DNA of 64,000 bases, from assembly GCA_032622095.1 (NCBI GenBank), contig CP136066.1, positions 197,772,816 through 197,836,815 of the forward strand. Direction: 5' to 3'. Numbering within the stretch: position 1 is the first letter of the stretch; the number at the start of each line of letters is the position of its first letter. This document shows positions 1 to 11,314 of the stretch, piece after piece. This DNA comes from Siphonodentalium dalli (lineage: Eukaryota; Mollusca; Scaphopoda; Gadilida; Siphonodentaliidae). The translations under genes and the position numbers were made by a program. Under the pieces are notes generated by a model. That model ran no database searches, was not told where the DNA came from, and worked only from the letters and a program-made list of their open reading frames with translations.

Positions 1-404
1 TTGAAGTAATACTAAGTATACGCCATACTAAATTTCAGATCGGGGGGGGGGGGGGGTATTCCGACGAATTGCATGGGAATTTGCTTTGTCGGCGAAATCT
101 TGCACCTCCTGTCCCGAAAAGTGGTAAATTTAGTAGCCCCCCCCCCCCTCCCTCACCAACATATATAATGAAAAATGTAATCAACGACAAACCGTTTTAC
201 AGCGCAGACAACAGCTTACGGGCATTTAAAGTAAATAAAGGTCGATAACCGGACCACATTGAATAACTTACATTGGTCGAAAGTCTTGCTTGTGATATAA
301 TAAATCCGGCTGGGAATGTATGGAATAAATAAATCTGATACGTAGGAATAATGCACAAGAGAATAGAAGTGTAGTGTGCTCTCTAATTAATCCACGATTA
401 AAGG
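1..404. other. Intergenic, no gene seen
   Basis: No coding signal is visible. A run of 15 G (42-56) and a run of 12 C (137-148) face each other, and the short flanks (ctaaattt and aaatttag) are inverted too. This could be a small foldback relic. Confidence 0.4.
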
Positions 405-808
405 TAATCAATCCGATTAAGCACCCCTAAATTACTATTTCATTGGCTTCGGAGGTAAACAATATCTGATTCGCGTCGAGGAACCCACCATTCAAAGCTC
501 AGAGTGATCAAATATCGATTTTTGAAGTTTGTTACTTTTTGGAGATGTGGTCCACTTCCATGTGCTCAAACGGACAAATTGCGGTTGTAAGATGGATAAC
601 TCGAAAATCAAGTGGTTGCTATTAACAATAATAACCACTTGATTTTAGAATGATCCATCTTACACCCACAATTTGTTTGAGCACGTGGAGGTGGACCACA
701 TCTCCAAAAATTAACAAACTTCAAAAATCGATATCTAATCACTCTGAGCTTTGATGGGTGGGTTCCTCGACTCGAATCAAATATTTTTACCCCCAAACCC
801 AAAGAAAT
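405..808. repeat. Long inverted repeat (foldback element)
   Basis: Two arms, about 438-623 and 628-808, are reverse complements with a few mismatches and almost no spacer. Matching landmarks are the gaggaaccca/tgggttcctc and agatgtggtcca/tggaccacatct pairs. The outer sequence (ccgat...tactatttc.ttggcttcgg) recurs near 59460-59505, so this is a dispersed family. Short ORFs inside are chance. Confidence 0.75.
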
Positions 809-1075
809 GGGCATACATATAGTAATGTTGTGTCGTGATGATTAATGGGCGTATATATTGTAATGTCGTGTATCGGTGATCCATGTAATGGTGTGTCGCT
901 GTGATTAATGGGCATACATATAGTAATGGTGTGTCGCGATGATTAATGGGCGTATATATTATAATGGAGTGTCGCAGTGATCCATGTAATGGTGTGTCGC
1001 AGTGATCCATGTAATGGTGTGTCGCAGTGATCCATGTAATGGTGTGTCGCAGTGATTAATGGGCATACAAATAGT
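808..1075. repeat. Minisatellite, about 25-bp and 35-bp related units
   Basis: Units built around taatggtgtgtcgcagtgat alternate with longer units containing attaatgggcatacatatag. At least eight irregular units are present. The short minus-strand ORF across it is a by-product of the repeat. Confidence 0.7.
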
Positions 1076-1284
1076 TATTTAGCGTATAATAGAGTACCTT
1101 TAAATACAAAATTCAATTGAAATGTCACGATTCGGAACAAATACAATGCGTTGAACTATTTGGGTGTAATACCGACCACGGAGCATTGATGGCTATTCAC
1201 CGGACAATGTTTGTCAGACAGACCACACATTTAATTGGTAAAAGAAACTCATCACTGATTGTAAGTTTCTCGGGCTGATTGGGT

Positions 1285-1411
1285 GTTATAAATATGTTAT
1301 AAGCACGGCGTCCGATTTATAACCGAAATAAACACCACGCGCGCCCCCCTGGCGCTTGTGATCTGTATTTCGCTTATAAATCGGACGCCGTGCTTATAAC
1401 ATATTTATAAC
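1285..1411. repeat. Perfect 38-bp inverted repeat with GC-rich loop
   Basis: Positions 1285-1322 and 1374-1411 are exact reverse complements over 38 bp. They enclose a 51-bp spacer with a GC-rich core (cacgcgcgcc). The arms contain ataagcacggcgtccgattt. Perfect arms suggest a young short MITE or a cruciform-forming hairpin. I see no clear target duplication. Confidence 0.8.
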
Positions 1412-1845
1412 TGTCATCACTAAATTAATGTTTATACAGTATTATAATGACTATAATTATCCATACACATGTAAACATTGTGGAAGCTGTATTGGTTTTT
1501 GATGCTTTATTCTCATAATTGCAAATGATTATTTGGAAATACAGAAAGATATTTACTATTAAATATTTCTATACAACACACGGTCAGGCCCATGCAATCG
1601 ATGTAAAGTGCCGATGGTGTTTTAGCCCACGATATTTATTATGGTGCAGTTGGTTGGCCGAGGAGCAAGGTCACGGTTACCGCGAATTAATGAGCTGATA
1701 TCAAAGAGTGATGCCCCTGCATGTACATGTACTACATGTATGTTTATACCAACGGGACGTCACTCCATATTAAGAGGTACCCCCTCCATATTGGTGATGT
1801 ACTATGTTTATACAAACAGTTGATGGGAAAATATATGTATCATTA

Positions 1846-2939
1846 GGGTACGTTCGTATATACGCTGCCATGTTTGCACGGTGTTATTTTCTGGCATTTC
1901 CTCATAGAAACCCCAATATTTCCAGAATATGGAATGCAACATTCATATAAAATTTACGGTTTCCAAAGAAAACGCAATGAGAAGTAAACTTTCGATAGTT
2001 TAATGGTGGAACATTCATTCTTGCAAGATAATTGCATGCTGTTTTAGGCAAATGTCGATAATAGCATATAGCTGCTATTGGAATAGCATAGTTTTTACTT
2101 CTCACGCAGTTAGATTTGCTAGTGTATAAATGTACCCTTGACTGGTTCAGTGCTGAAAGCCCATATTTTGACTCTATGCAAGAGTGCTGGAAGTCCAGAT
2201 CTGGGCTTTGGCGATGACACTGTATTGCTAGTTTAGTTTATGCGTTTAAATAGTTTGTCAGGTAATATTTTTGAAATATTATTACATATGTAATTAAATT
2301 GGGACATTCTGAAGTTTCAATGGATGCGATCGACCGATAAAATTGTCAGAAAAGGTACTTAGTTCTAATGCGAAAAGTTTGAGAAAAGTGCCAAATTGTT
2401 TTGTCCAATGGTGTCCGACAACCAAGCTCATAACCATTACATAATCAGACATCCAGGCTCATATCCATCACCTAATATGACAACCAGACGCATAACCATA
2501 ACCTATTTTGAAAAACAACCTTATTACCTTAACCTAATCCGACAACCAGACTCATAACCATCATCTAATCTCACAAACAGACTTATAACCATAACTAATC
2601 CGACAACAAGACTCATAACCATAGCCTGATGAGACAACCAGTCTCATAGCCATATCCTGAGACACCCAGGCCCATAACATAGCCCAATGAGACAACCATG
2701 CTCACAAACATAGCCTTGTGAGACATCCATGCTAATCAACATAGCCTAATGAGACATCCATGCTCATAACCTAATCACAAATGTATATATGTGGGGTCAA
2801 ATTTGAGAACAGAGTGCAAATGTAGTAAATTACCTATTCCCGAGCATAAAATTCAATGATTTTCTGTTTATTACAGATGAATTTTATAAGCACTTTTGCA
2901 TTCGGTGCCTGGCAAATGTGTGAGTGTATAAACGTACCC
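1846..2939. mobile_element. Insertion with GGGTACGTT inverted ends, PIF/Harbinger-like
   Basis: The left end gggtacgttcgtatatac and right end gtgtataaacgtaccc are inverted, and both are flanked by TTA (1843-1845 and 2940-2942). The flanking sequence, read across the insertion, matches the uninterrupted upstream region of genes 2 and 4 (near 18400 and 44350), which shows the empty site. A second right-type end at 2121-2137 suggests a nested copy at 1846-2137. A 3-bp TTA/TAA target duplication is the usual mark of PIF/Harbinger elements. No transposase is visible. Confidence 0.6.
2405..2790. repeat. Degenerate minisatellite, about 35-bp unit
   Basis: The unit is close to gacaaccagactcataacc plus ataacctaatcc, repeated roughly ten times with many substitutions. 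It lies inside the Harbinger-like insertion. Confidence 0.7.
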
Positions 2940-3030
2940 TTAAGGTCGCCGGAAAAAAAGAAACAACACAAACGAATAGTTTATTTACATGACCGTAGTA
3001 TTCCCTTAATAGTGATCTTGCACAAGCACT

Positions 3031-3254
3031 CAACGGGACGTCACTCTATATTAAAATATACTGATCGATTTAATTCTATTTATATCCTGAGTAATTGTTC
3101 TGCGTCAGCGATGAAAATAGCCCACGTTTTGTTTACATGCTTAAACCGGAAGACCGGTAACCATTGCAAAACATTGCGAACTGGTTATAACTCCAAATCT
3201 GATATGAAATACATGTACCAAGGACAGTTCTAGAATAGGACTCAGCCGATAAAC
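3031..3254 (+). promoter_or_regulatory. Conserved block upstream of gene 1 first exon
   Basis: This block recurs upstream of every first exon of the family: caacgggacgt(c/t)actctata, then gatcgattt and tctgcgtca, ending near tagaa.agg.ctcagc just before the start codon. A TATA-like ctatattaa sits at 3046-3054, about 210 bp before the ATG. In this copy gacgtca also forms a CRE-like half site. Promoter or 5' UTR function is inferred from conservation only. Confidence 0.5.
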
Positions 3255-3312
3255 ATGCTGAGATCATATACACCAAGCGACGAGTCAATGTTCATTCGGG
3301 CTATTCGCCGCG
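3255..3312 (+). pseudogene. Gene 1 first coding exon (ankyrin-SOCS family)
   Basis: This 58-nt exon reads MLRSYTPSDESMFIRAIRR and ends one base into a codon at a donor GTAGGC. That donor is weaker than the GTATGT or GTAAGT of the other copies. Joining it to the acceptor at 4521/4522 completes a GAG codon. It aligns residue for residue with the first exons at 31995, 43729 and 54533. The locus is called a pseudogene because exon 2 is frameshifted. Confidence 0.65.
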
Positions 3313-3650
3313 GTAGGCGTCCTTTTTTATATTTGGGGTTATCGTAATTTCAGCCGCTTCCGTAGATCATGTCAGGCTTATTCCGAGAACTGATACTTGA
3401 TATAGACAACAACATTGTTGGACGCCCTATTGGATAACAAAGTATCTCCAAAGCGGATGTTGTTCCGTGGATATTTGCGCATGTTTTGACACCAAAATGG
3501 CCCCATTGCCAATGTGTTCGATAGGTTGAACCTGCATTTTGACTTCAACGACCACACTAGGCTACTCTTGCTACCTAGTATGAACACTAACTTTTTCCTG
3601 CTTCTTCCATACCTCAGATTATGTTATTCTATCGCTTTTCTCTGTATATG

Positions 3651-3731
3651 TCTCTCTTTCTCTCCCCCTCTCTCTTCTCTCTCTCTGTCTCTATCTATCT
3701 CTCCGCCCTTGACTCTCCTCCCCTCTCTCTC
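3651..3731. repeat. CT-rich microsatellite in intron of gene 1
   Basis: A pyrimidine tract of tctctc with interruptions. ORFs on both strands here are low-complexity artefacts. Confidence 0.85.
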
Positions 3732-3737
3732 AGCACT

Positions 3738-4465
3738 TCTATTTTGATTTCCTGTGACATTTGAATATAATGGTATTTGTCTGGAATCGGAAACAAGAGT
3801 ATGTTTACAGTATACAAATAGTTCAAGACATTGTGCCTTCAAAATAGTATCATATATAAAAAATCGAGTCCTCTCACATTTTCAGATAGACCGTTACATG
3901 TGCTTTGATACTCTACCTGTGGACAGACAAATGCTCATGTTTATTTGGTATATCCCCAATTATCTCCATGGCATCGCTGAAGATGTCCTGGAGATTGTCG
4001 ATTTATGGTGAGAGAAGCCGCTCAAATCTGGCACCTTTGGATGTTCGGGTATAATCGACATTAGTTCACTACACTGTTCTCAAGATTTAATTCCTGTCTC
4101 TAAACATCACTGCGTGGATACATTTCATCGTGTAATCGTGTACGTGTATATGCGCATGTTACGGTTCCTATGTAACTATATGTGTGTCCATTTAATATGT
4201 ATATTGTATTGTTTCTCTGGGTTTGTACATAACTGTTTGTGCATGAAATGTTTGTGTAATTCCTTGTTTATATTTTGTGTATTTGTTTGATTATATATTG
4301 ACTCTTCAGAAATGGAGGAATCAAAGATATAGATACTTCTATTTTGAATTCCTGTGATATTTGAATATAATGGTATTTGTCCGGAATCGGAAATAAGAGT
4401 ATGTTTAGAGTAAACAAATAGTTCGAAACATTGTGCCTTCAAAATAGTATCATAGAAAAAAAATC
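3738..4465. repeat. Direct duplication inside intron of gene 1
   Basis: About 125 bp at 3741-3868 recurs at 4339-4465 (offset about 598 bp), sharing ttgaatataatggtatttgt and cattgtgccttcaaaatag. The sequence between (3869-4338) shows no gene. Other family members carry a related piece, but singly. Confidence 0.7.
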
Positions 4466-4521
4466 AATTTGTCATATTTGTCAATTTGTGAGATATTGAT
4501 CATTTTCAATAATCTTTTCAG

Positions 4522-5424
4522 AGGACATAGAACAATGCCGTGAGATGCTGGTCAAAAGTAGGGACTTGGCTATCAGCTCTTATAATGGGGACCCCCCCAT
4601 TGGTTAGCTGTGCCAAGAGGGGGAATTTCGCCATATTCAAGCTGCTTTTGAAGTTTGGAGCACGCATCGATTGCAGCAACAGTGAACAATATTCTCCGCT
4701 GCACTACGCAGCGTGGCGAAATCACCACAAAATCGTAGATAATCTACTTCGAAAAGGGGCGAAACACGACGAACAGACAGGATGTAAGAATACCCCTCTA
4801 TCTCTGGCGTGCCATGGCAATCACACCGACATTGCCCTGACCCTATTGGATAAAACATGTAACGTATGTAACGCAGACAAGGACATGGACACGCCGATAC
4901 ATTATGCTGCAGTGAACGGCAATGTTGAGCTCGGCAAAGCACTTCTTAAATATGGTGCTGATCCAGACGCTAAAAATTCACACGACGTCACTCCTCTTTG
5001 GAACGCTGTGTATAAAGGCCATACGAGTTTTGTGAAATTTCTTACTGAACAATTTGTGGATCTGAACGTTTTATCTCGCGGCAGTAGACCATGTTTCGCA
5101 GGAAGAGTCCCAAGATCACCGTTCGAAGTGGCTGCAGTTAAGGGCAATGTGGATATTATTTTCCTGCTGGCTGAAGCTGGATGTTCTCTGACCAAAATGG
5201 ATGAGACGTGGAACCGGTTGGACGATATATCTTCACGCTTTCATCCCGAGGAAGACACAACTATTCTATTGACTAACTTGATACGGAATCCAAGGAGCTT
5301 GCTATCGACTGCGCGGATTTTCTTAAGACGACATCTCGGAAAGGACACCCCTATAGCGATGAATCAGGTGGAGATACCACAATCATTACGACAATATGTA
5401 CTCATGGCCGATTCTAACTTATAA
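4522..5424 (+). pseudogene. Gene 1 second exon: ankyrin repeats plus SOCS-box-like end, frameshifted
   Basis: The exon follows a pyrimidine-rich acceptor ending in CAG at 4519-4521 and opens with the family sequence DIEQCRE. The splice-defined frame stops soon after because a seven-C run at 4592-4598 has one base more than the sister copies need. Beyond it the frame is open to the stop at 5422-5424. It encodes six ankyrin repeats (TPLxxA and GNVELG-type turns) and a C-terminal segment with NPRSLLS and EIPQSL. That end resembles a SOCS box, so the ancestor would have been an ankyrin-SOCS ubiquitin-ligase adaptor. One extra C may be a true inactivating mutation or a homopolymer error in the assembly. 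Translation starting internally at the GTG at 4540 is possible but unlikely. Confidence 0.75.
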
Positions 5425-5640
5425 TTTAAGTCTGACTATAATTTAGTAATTTACTGGTATCTAATGATTCCCCGTCCGATTTTACAACACATTATTAAGA
5501 AAATCCAGAAAATACATGAAAACACCGCCATGCGCATCACAGAGAGATGGTGAAAATCACACATTATTAATACGAGGAAAACGACCACTCATGTCTGTTC
5601 AGCTTCATTATATAACCTTACATATGTGTGTTTATTACAC

Positions 5641-5650
5641 AATAAATAAA
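5641..5650 (+). promoter_or_regulatory. Polyadenylation signal of gene 1
   Basis: Overlapping AATAAA hexamers lie about 217 bp past the stop codon. The same position is conserved in genes 2, 3 and 4. Confidence 0.55.
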
Positions 5651-5927
5651 TCAATCAATAAATGAAACATACATTCAATCACCACCATTCGCATCACACA
5701 TGGATGGTGAAAATCCATAACAAAATCATCCGTTAGAAATACGACGAAAACGACCACTATAGGTCATAATAGAGAACGCTCTTTATGATATACCGCTTTT
5801 GGGCGGCATGCAGAAGCATGGGCACACTTTATAAGAAGCGATTATTGAATTTGTTTTGCTGTGCTGAAAAAAAAATTCAAAACGTTACAACGTCCACGTT
5901 GATACATTGCATGTGGCCATCAAAACA

Positions 5928-6185
5928 TGATATTAATGTGGTCATGCATGTGTCCGATCTAATTAAATATTATATTAATGCGTTCATACATGGTTCCGAT
6001 CTAATTAAACATTACATTAATGTGGTCATGCATGGGTTCGATCTAATTAAACATTTTATTAATGTGGTCATGCATGGGTCCGATCTAATTAAACATTTTA
6101 TTAATGTGGTCATGCATGGGTCCGATCTAATTAAAGTTGTTTAATAAACATTATATTAATGTGGTCATGCATTGGTGCGATCTAA
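5928..6185. repeat. 42-bp repeat array, short (about 6 units)
   Basis: The unit reads ggtccgatctaattaaac followed by attatattaatgtggtcatg and cat. It equals 14 codons and has no stop in the + frame reading SDLIKHYINVVMHG. It lies 0.5 kb past gene 1, like the arrays after genes 2, 3 and 4. The open frame follows from the unit length and is not taken as a gene. Confidence 0.9.
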
Positions 6186-6350
6186 ATCAATTCTGATATC
6201 CAAAGCGTACATGTGGTGGTGTTATTCTGTCAAATCGTTTGGTTCGTTGACCTGACACCACGTGACGCATGTGAGTCGCATGAATCCACATTTAATGCCG
6301 TCAACATGGCGGCTGTGTTATGTATATTTGTGAAATATGCCATATGTATT
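6186..6350. repeat. Array-flanking segment shared with 42478-42650
   Basis: About 165 bp here match the sequence just after the large array of gene 3 (acaccacgtgacgcatgtga, caacatggcg). It marks the ancestral 3' border of the gene-plus-array unit. Genes 2 and 4 have lost it to a transposon insertion. Confidence 0.75.
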
Positions 6351-6359
6351 CACTACTGC

Positions 6360-6960
6360 ACACACAACCCATTAAAATCTCATTAAAATCCCATTAAAAT
6401 CCCATTAAATATCATAAATCCATTAATTTATGCCATTAATTCTCGTAACAAAAAAAATAATGGGTTTCCCAGAACCCATTAAAAACCATTATATTTTGTT
6501 ATTTTAATGGCCAATACTGCCCTATTTCCCATTAATCATCAACCATGTATTGTTAATGCCCATTATATGCCCTTAAAATTTGTAAAGACTACAATTTAAT
6601 GGCCATAGTCTCTAATATTTTAATGGCTATTATCCATCTATTATATGTATTTGAGTGTTTAATGGCCATTAATTAAGTATTTTGAGAAATTTATACCCAC
6701 CACTGCCCATAACTGTATGATTTGAAAACTTGTTGCCCATTAATTATATGTTAATGCCCATTACTTATATGCATTTGGGTGTTTAATGGCCATTATCTAA
6801 TCATTTTGAAAAAATTAATGGCTATCACCTCAATAGTGCTGGTGTTTAATGCCCATTAACTTAGTAATAAACAAATTAAGGGCCCTAAATGATGGTTAAT
6901 GGCCATTAACATATAATTGGAAAAATGAATGCCCATCAAACTCATTAAGAACTGAAAGTT
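6360..6960. repeat. AT-rich tract of CCATTAA/TTAATGG motifs
   Basis: Dozens of CCATTAA and TTAATGG copies occur, some joined as ttaatggccattaa palindromes, at irregular spacing. No ORF or homology is visible. Confidence 0.65.
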
Positions 6961-8316
6961 TGCTTCCTGTATTTCTAGATATGATCGATGTATGAAAGCA
7001 GGTTGCAGTGCGTAGCGCTGAAGCGCTCCTCACATAACTTTGTCAGACCAACCTGATTTCATAACGCATGGAAATACAGGAAGCATTATTTATATTTACA
7101 CACCAAAAAGAACATTCAATGGAAATTGGTTTCGAATATTGAATAAAATGAATGATTTGCACAGCTGATTTGCACCGTTTTCTAGTGAAAAGTAGAATGT
7201 TGAAAGCGACAGGCGCGTTATTAACGTAATTCATACGTTACACATGTGAAACAGGTGTCACTTCTTTCACACTTTACGCATTACGGTTGCTCCATCAGCT
7301 GATCAGTTCCTGACCAAACAGAAGACTTGATCCAATCTCGGTACCAGAAGTGGAGGTAGAAGTGTAAATATTATTAATTAACACCCCATCTTATTGGAAT
7401 AGGAAAATTGATGTTCATCACTTTCCAAATGTGGTTTCTTTTAGATTCTAATGAAATAAATTGGAATGTACAAGTTGTGCCTGTGCAACTTAAGCTTGTT
7501 AAACTGCTTTTATATATAAAATACCAATACAACCCAAATGCAAAACGGTTTTCATGGATAGAAATGGAATCATGTCTGATGATCAGTGTGTTTTATTAAT
7601 TAGATAATTTGATATATATATGATATACACTATAGCTATATTATGTGATGTCACCAATAGTATTTTCAAACTAAAGCCGCTAGGGCGACTGGGACGCTCG
7701 ATCACCTGACATGCGTCAGTGCTATATGCTTGTTTTCGAGAGGAGAAACTAATTCGAGCCTTAGTAACTTTACGATATATAATATATAGACTATACGATA
7801 AAATGTGATATATTGTCACTTGATTGGGGGCTGAATTTATCGAGCAAGCACTTTCATAACGATATTTAGAGTCACAGGCTTGTCACCAGAGGTTCTGGCG
7901 CACATTAAGTTACCAAACCACTCATTTTCAACAAATATCAGTTCCACAGTGACACACAATATTTTCAAAAGATGCATTATGTGGTTTTTTATATCCTTTA
8001 TTGGGAATATGTGTTCAATAAAGATATATACCTTTAATAGGCCATTACAAATTAAAGTCTGTGTTCGTGGGCCCCGCCCGCATCACTAAAAGTCCGCCGC
8101 ATCAAAACTATTTATCGCAATTTAAAAAAGGAAAAAAAAAGTCCCCTCCATACGCTAGTGATAGGGACTTATTTTTGGATCACCAGTCACATTTTTAAGA
8201 GCACCGGTCACATTTTTAAAAGCACCGGTTATATTTACTTCCGGTGTCAAAAGCACGTGCTCCAATGTTATCGTTTGTCTATTTTTCATCAATTTTGGAC
8301 TGATTAAAATGGGAAA
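6961..8316. other. Intergenic, no gene seen
   Basis: Only short chance ORFs. There are short repeats of the agcaccggtcacatttttaa type at 8180-8235. Confidence 0.4.
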
Positions 8317-8559
8317 ATGAGTTTGTTTTCTGTGTGCATTACGACAGGGATCACAGTTATCCTGCAGTGGAGTGTATATGGAGGATTAACCGAAGGAACA
8401 TCTGTTGGTGAACTTTATGAGACAATAAAATGCAATAAATCTGATGATTTTGGCGAAATCCCGAAAATTCCAAACGATTTGAAAGACATTAAACCGATAT
8501 TCTATATCGGAAACTCGAGTAGTTTCAATGGGCAAAAGTGTTTCCTGGTGCCAAAATAG
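8317..8559 (+). CDS. Possible small secreted peptide or lone exon, 80 aa
   Basis: An 80-codon ORF starts MSLFSVCITTGITVILQWSV, a hydrophobic stretch that could act as a signal peptide, followed by a hydrophilic region with two later cysteines. I recognise no family. It has no paralogue in the window and no visible splice partner, and random ORFs of this length are common here. It is listed only because the N-terminus is signal-like. Confidence 0.15.
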   Translation: MSLFSVCITTGITVILQWSVYGGLTEGTSVGELYETIKCNKSDDFGEIPKIPNDLKDIKPIFYIGNSSSFNGQKCFLVPK

Positions 8560-9519
8560 GTGATCTAATAGAAAAATAAAAATGAAGTTATTCACAAATA
8601 CTTTTTTCTTCTTGAAGTTCCTCCCAATGAATTCAACCAATTTATCAGAACTGTCACTTTGACACCACATGCACCTACAGTCACAAGGCTCCTGCGCTGA
8701 GATACCTACAGTTACAGATGCACAGATCTTCTCAAAATAAGTGTCCTGTTTAACGCGGTCCCCAGGCGTTAACAACGCGGTCATAACGTCAACGCAACGT
8801 GTTTACGTTAACTGCGTTGCGTTAAGGAACAATGCAACACGCAAAGATTACAATCACCGCGCCGAAAAGTATATAGACGATGAGTCGCATAAAGTAGATT
8901 TTATACTATTCAATTTTTTGTTTTATTTACGATCACATATGACTAATTTAATGTCATGTCCCTACTCTCCGAAAACCGAAAATCACATATCTGCGCGTTC
9001 GTTCCAAATCAGGCAATTTATTTGCAGCTTTTGACTGGTGTTAGGATTTTTATGATATATATACATGTCATGTAGGCACAATGAACACGTGTATCGCACG
9101 GAGCGGTCGTGTGGTTGTATTTACCAATGTATGGAGTAAAACACTACACACGAATATATTGCCATAAATGTCTGCAACAGAACTGCTACATTATGGCACT
9201 GCTACATTTGAATCTGACCGCTTTCTCAGAATTCCTAATACAATTGTCAGAAGTTTTTGTAATTTGAGTGGTGTGTGTTTCTCTACTTGTGTGGTTACAT
9301 TGTACAGTTCTGATATTTGGTGGGAGACATTGAGCGGTTCTGACTTTATAAACCATATCCCTCACCCTATTATGAATAGAACCAGAAAAAACTCATGCTA
9401 TGCCTTTCCTCAATGGCCATTTAGAGCCATCATGCTTTGGGAATTGGAACAACAGAGGTGTCAGAATATTCCCAAGTATTGAGCTATACATGTGATTACA
9501 CAGAGACAAGTTGTATTAC
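8560..9519. other. Intergenic, no gene seen
   Basis: Short ORFs on both strands show no recognisable domain. Confidence 0.4.
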
Positions 9520-9527
9520 CTGGAATC

Positions 9528-10214
9528 AGGGCGGGGGCGGAAAAAAAACTGCGGGACACAACGTACCGGGGGTGGGGGGTACATAGGCGTAACAAATTTA
9601 CACGTACACGAGTATTACAATCCACATAAAACAATTTTGGATAACCACTGTCTTGGTTTACATGTGATATTGACCCCATTAACCCTCTTAATAATGCCGA
9701 CTATGTCAGTGTCTACCAGTCGAATGCAGAATTCTACCCTGCGATCGCTTATCTGGCAAATTTTTACTGGAGAACTATCCCATGTATTAAACAATTTCTC
9801 CTCCAATGGTATCAGAAAACAGTTATATGCTGGTATCTCACTCATCTCATTTGCAAGTGCATACATAGCGTTGCGATCACCAATATACATGTTTGTACAT
9901 GTCATGACATCACGAGGTACAAATCTGCGTTCTACTGGTAGACAATGACCATTTTAGTCATAATAATCTAAACTAAGTTACCAAGCACCTTCTCGTTAAT
10001 TGTATGCTCCGGTGTTTTTTTCGGTTTGCGGTCAAACCGAGTTGTTGTCCGGCTGGGGTAGATTTGATTTTTCTGGGGGGGGGGGGGGGGGGCAATGGTC
10101 AGTGGAAAAAACTGCAGTTTTTGCTGTTTGGGGGGGGGGGGGGGTACCCAAACCGAAGAAAACTGTTTTTTCCACCCTGTGTCTGCAGTTTTTTTCCGCC
10201 CCCCCCCCCCCCTG
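9528..10214. mobile_element. hAT-like non-autonomous element with 8-bp duplication
   Basis: The element is 687 bp, flanked by a perfect 8-bp direct repeat CTGGAATC (9520-9527 and 10215-10222). Inverted ends read (c)agggcgggggcggaaaaaa and, from the other side, caggggggg...cggaaaaaaactgc. The CAGGG start and 8-bp duplication are typical of hAT transposons. Internal G and C runs (10075-10092, 10131-10144, 10199-10212) are long homopolymers. No transposase is visible. Confidence 0.8.
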
Positions 10215-10222
10215 CTGGAATC

Positions 10223-11310
10223 ATGAAAAATGATTATTCGATTTTGAGGTATGTTTTGAAGAATTTAAAATAAGTAATAAATATAAAAAGCCTCCCTCCC
10301 TCAACAAAACTTTAGACATAATTGCCTGTGAGCCCGGACTTTAATTTTTAATGGCCTTAGGTCAATATGTTAATTATGGGCAATTTAGAGGCTTAATTTG
10401 GTGCAACATTAAAACATCTTCACAAGAACCACTGGGTGGATTTCTTTCAAACTTGGTCTGGAGCATTATTGGAACCCATAGTTTCAGATTTGTGGGAATC
10501 ACTTAAGTTTTTTGAGTACATGGTACAGTTCATCTCCAGTGAAACGTTATTGATTACAAGAAAACTAAGATGCATGCATCAGGTCAGCCATGAACTAGTT
10601 AGCATAGAATAATTCAGTTCGGTTGCAGTTTCACAACGTTACAACTGACATACGATTACACAAGACGAACCTTGAATGTGGAACTATGTAAGAGTGAATA
10701 TTAATGTTCTAAATCCCATGTTTCACCTTTAGTGGTAATGGGTTCGTACTTTATTAACACGCAAGTGTAATTAAGTACGGGTAATTAGAAGTAACAAATC
10801 GTTTAGTTTCTATCGTATCGGCTGAAAGGGGTGAGCAGATTGCTGGTGATTAATGTTCTCGTTAGCTGCCAATATGATGTGCATATTTGTCCCGTTACGT
10901 TTATACACTGTAGCATTGGCGGGCCAGAGTGTGTTGACATGTTAATTGTTTGGTTCATTAATAACAGATCAGCAGGGATTTGTCGTGATAACGTATACGT
11001 GGAAATATGCTACCTAAACGGTTAAATTAACGGTTGATTTATTACACCACCGTGTATACTCGGTTTAAATAGGTATATTATATAGGGACGTGTGCTCAAT
11101 TTTGGTGCGGACCGATGATCAAAAAAACTATCAGAGGTAAATGTCGGCGGGCGGAAGGGCCATTTCTTCAATATTTTTTTAAGAAATTGAGCAGTTGCAG
11201 CAGCAGCAAAAAAAAAGGGTGTACAATTGGCAAATGATGAGGGGCGGCGTGACGTGTAACTAGGATTGAAATTTGGAGATTAATGGATGAGGGATGTTAT
11301 ATTAATTATA
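10223..11310. other. Intergenic, no gene seen
   Basis: AT-rich sequence with only short ORFs. The region near 10500 (ttttttgagtac) resembles 42715-42725, suggesting a dispersed repeat. Confidence 0.35.
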
Positions 11311-11314
11311 TTAA

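Noticed and set aside
2856-3233. 125-codon ORF as a gene
   Set aside because: It spans the end of a transposon insertion and the conserved upstream block of gene 1. The frame is not kept in the paralogues.
4637-5195. Minus-strand ORFs opposite the ankyrin exons
   Set aside because: Antisense shadows of the ankyrin coding sequence, repeated opposite each copy.
10000-10273. Gly- and Pro-rich ORFs near G and C runs
   Set aside because: Translations of homopolymers inside a hAT-like element.
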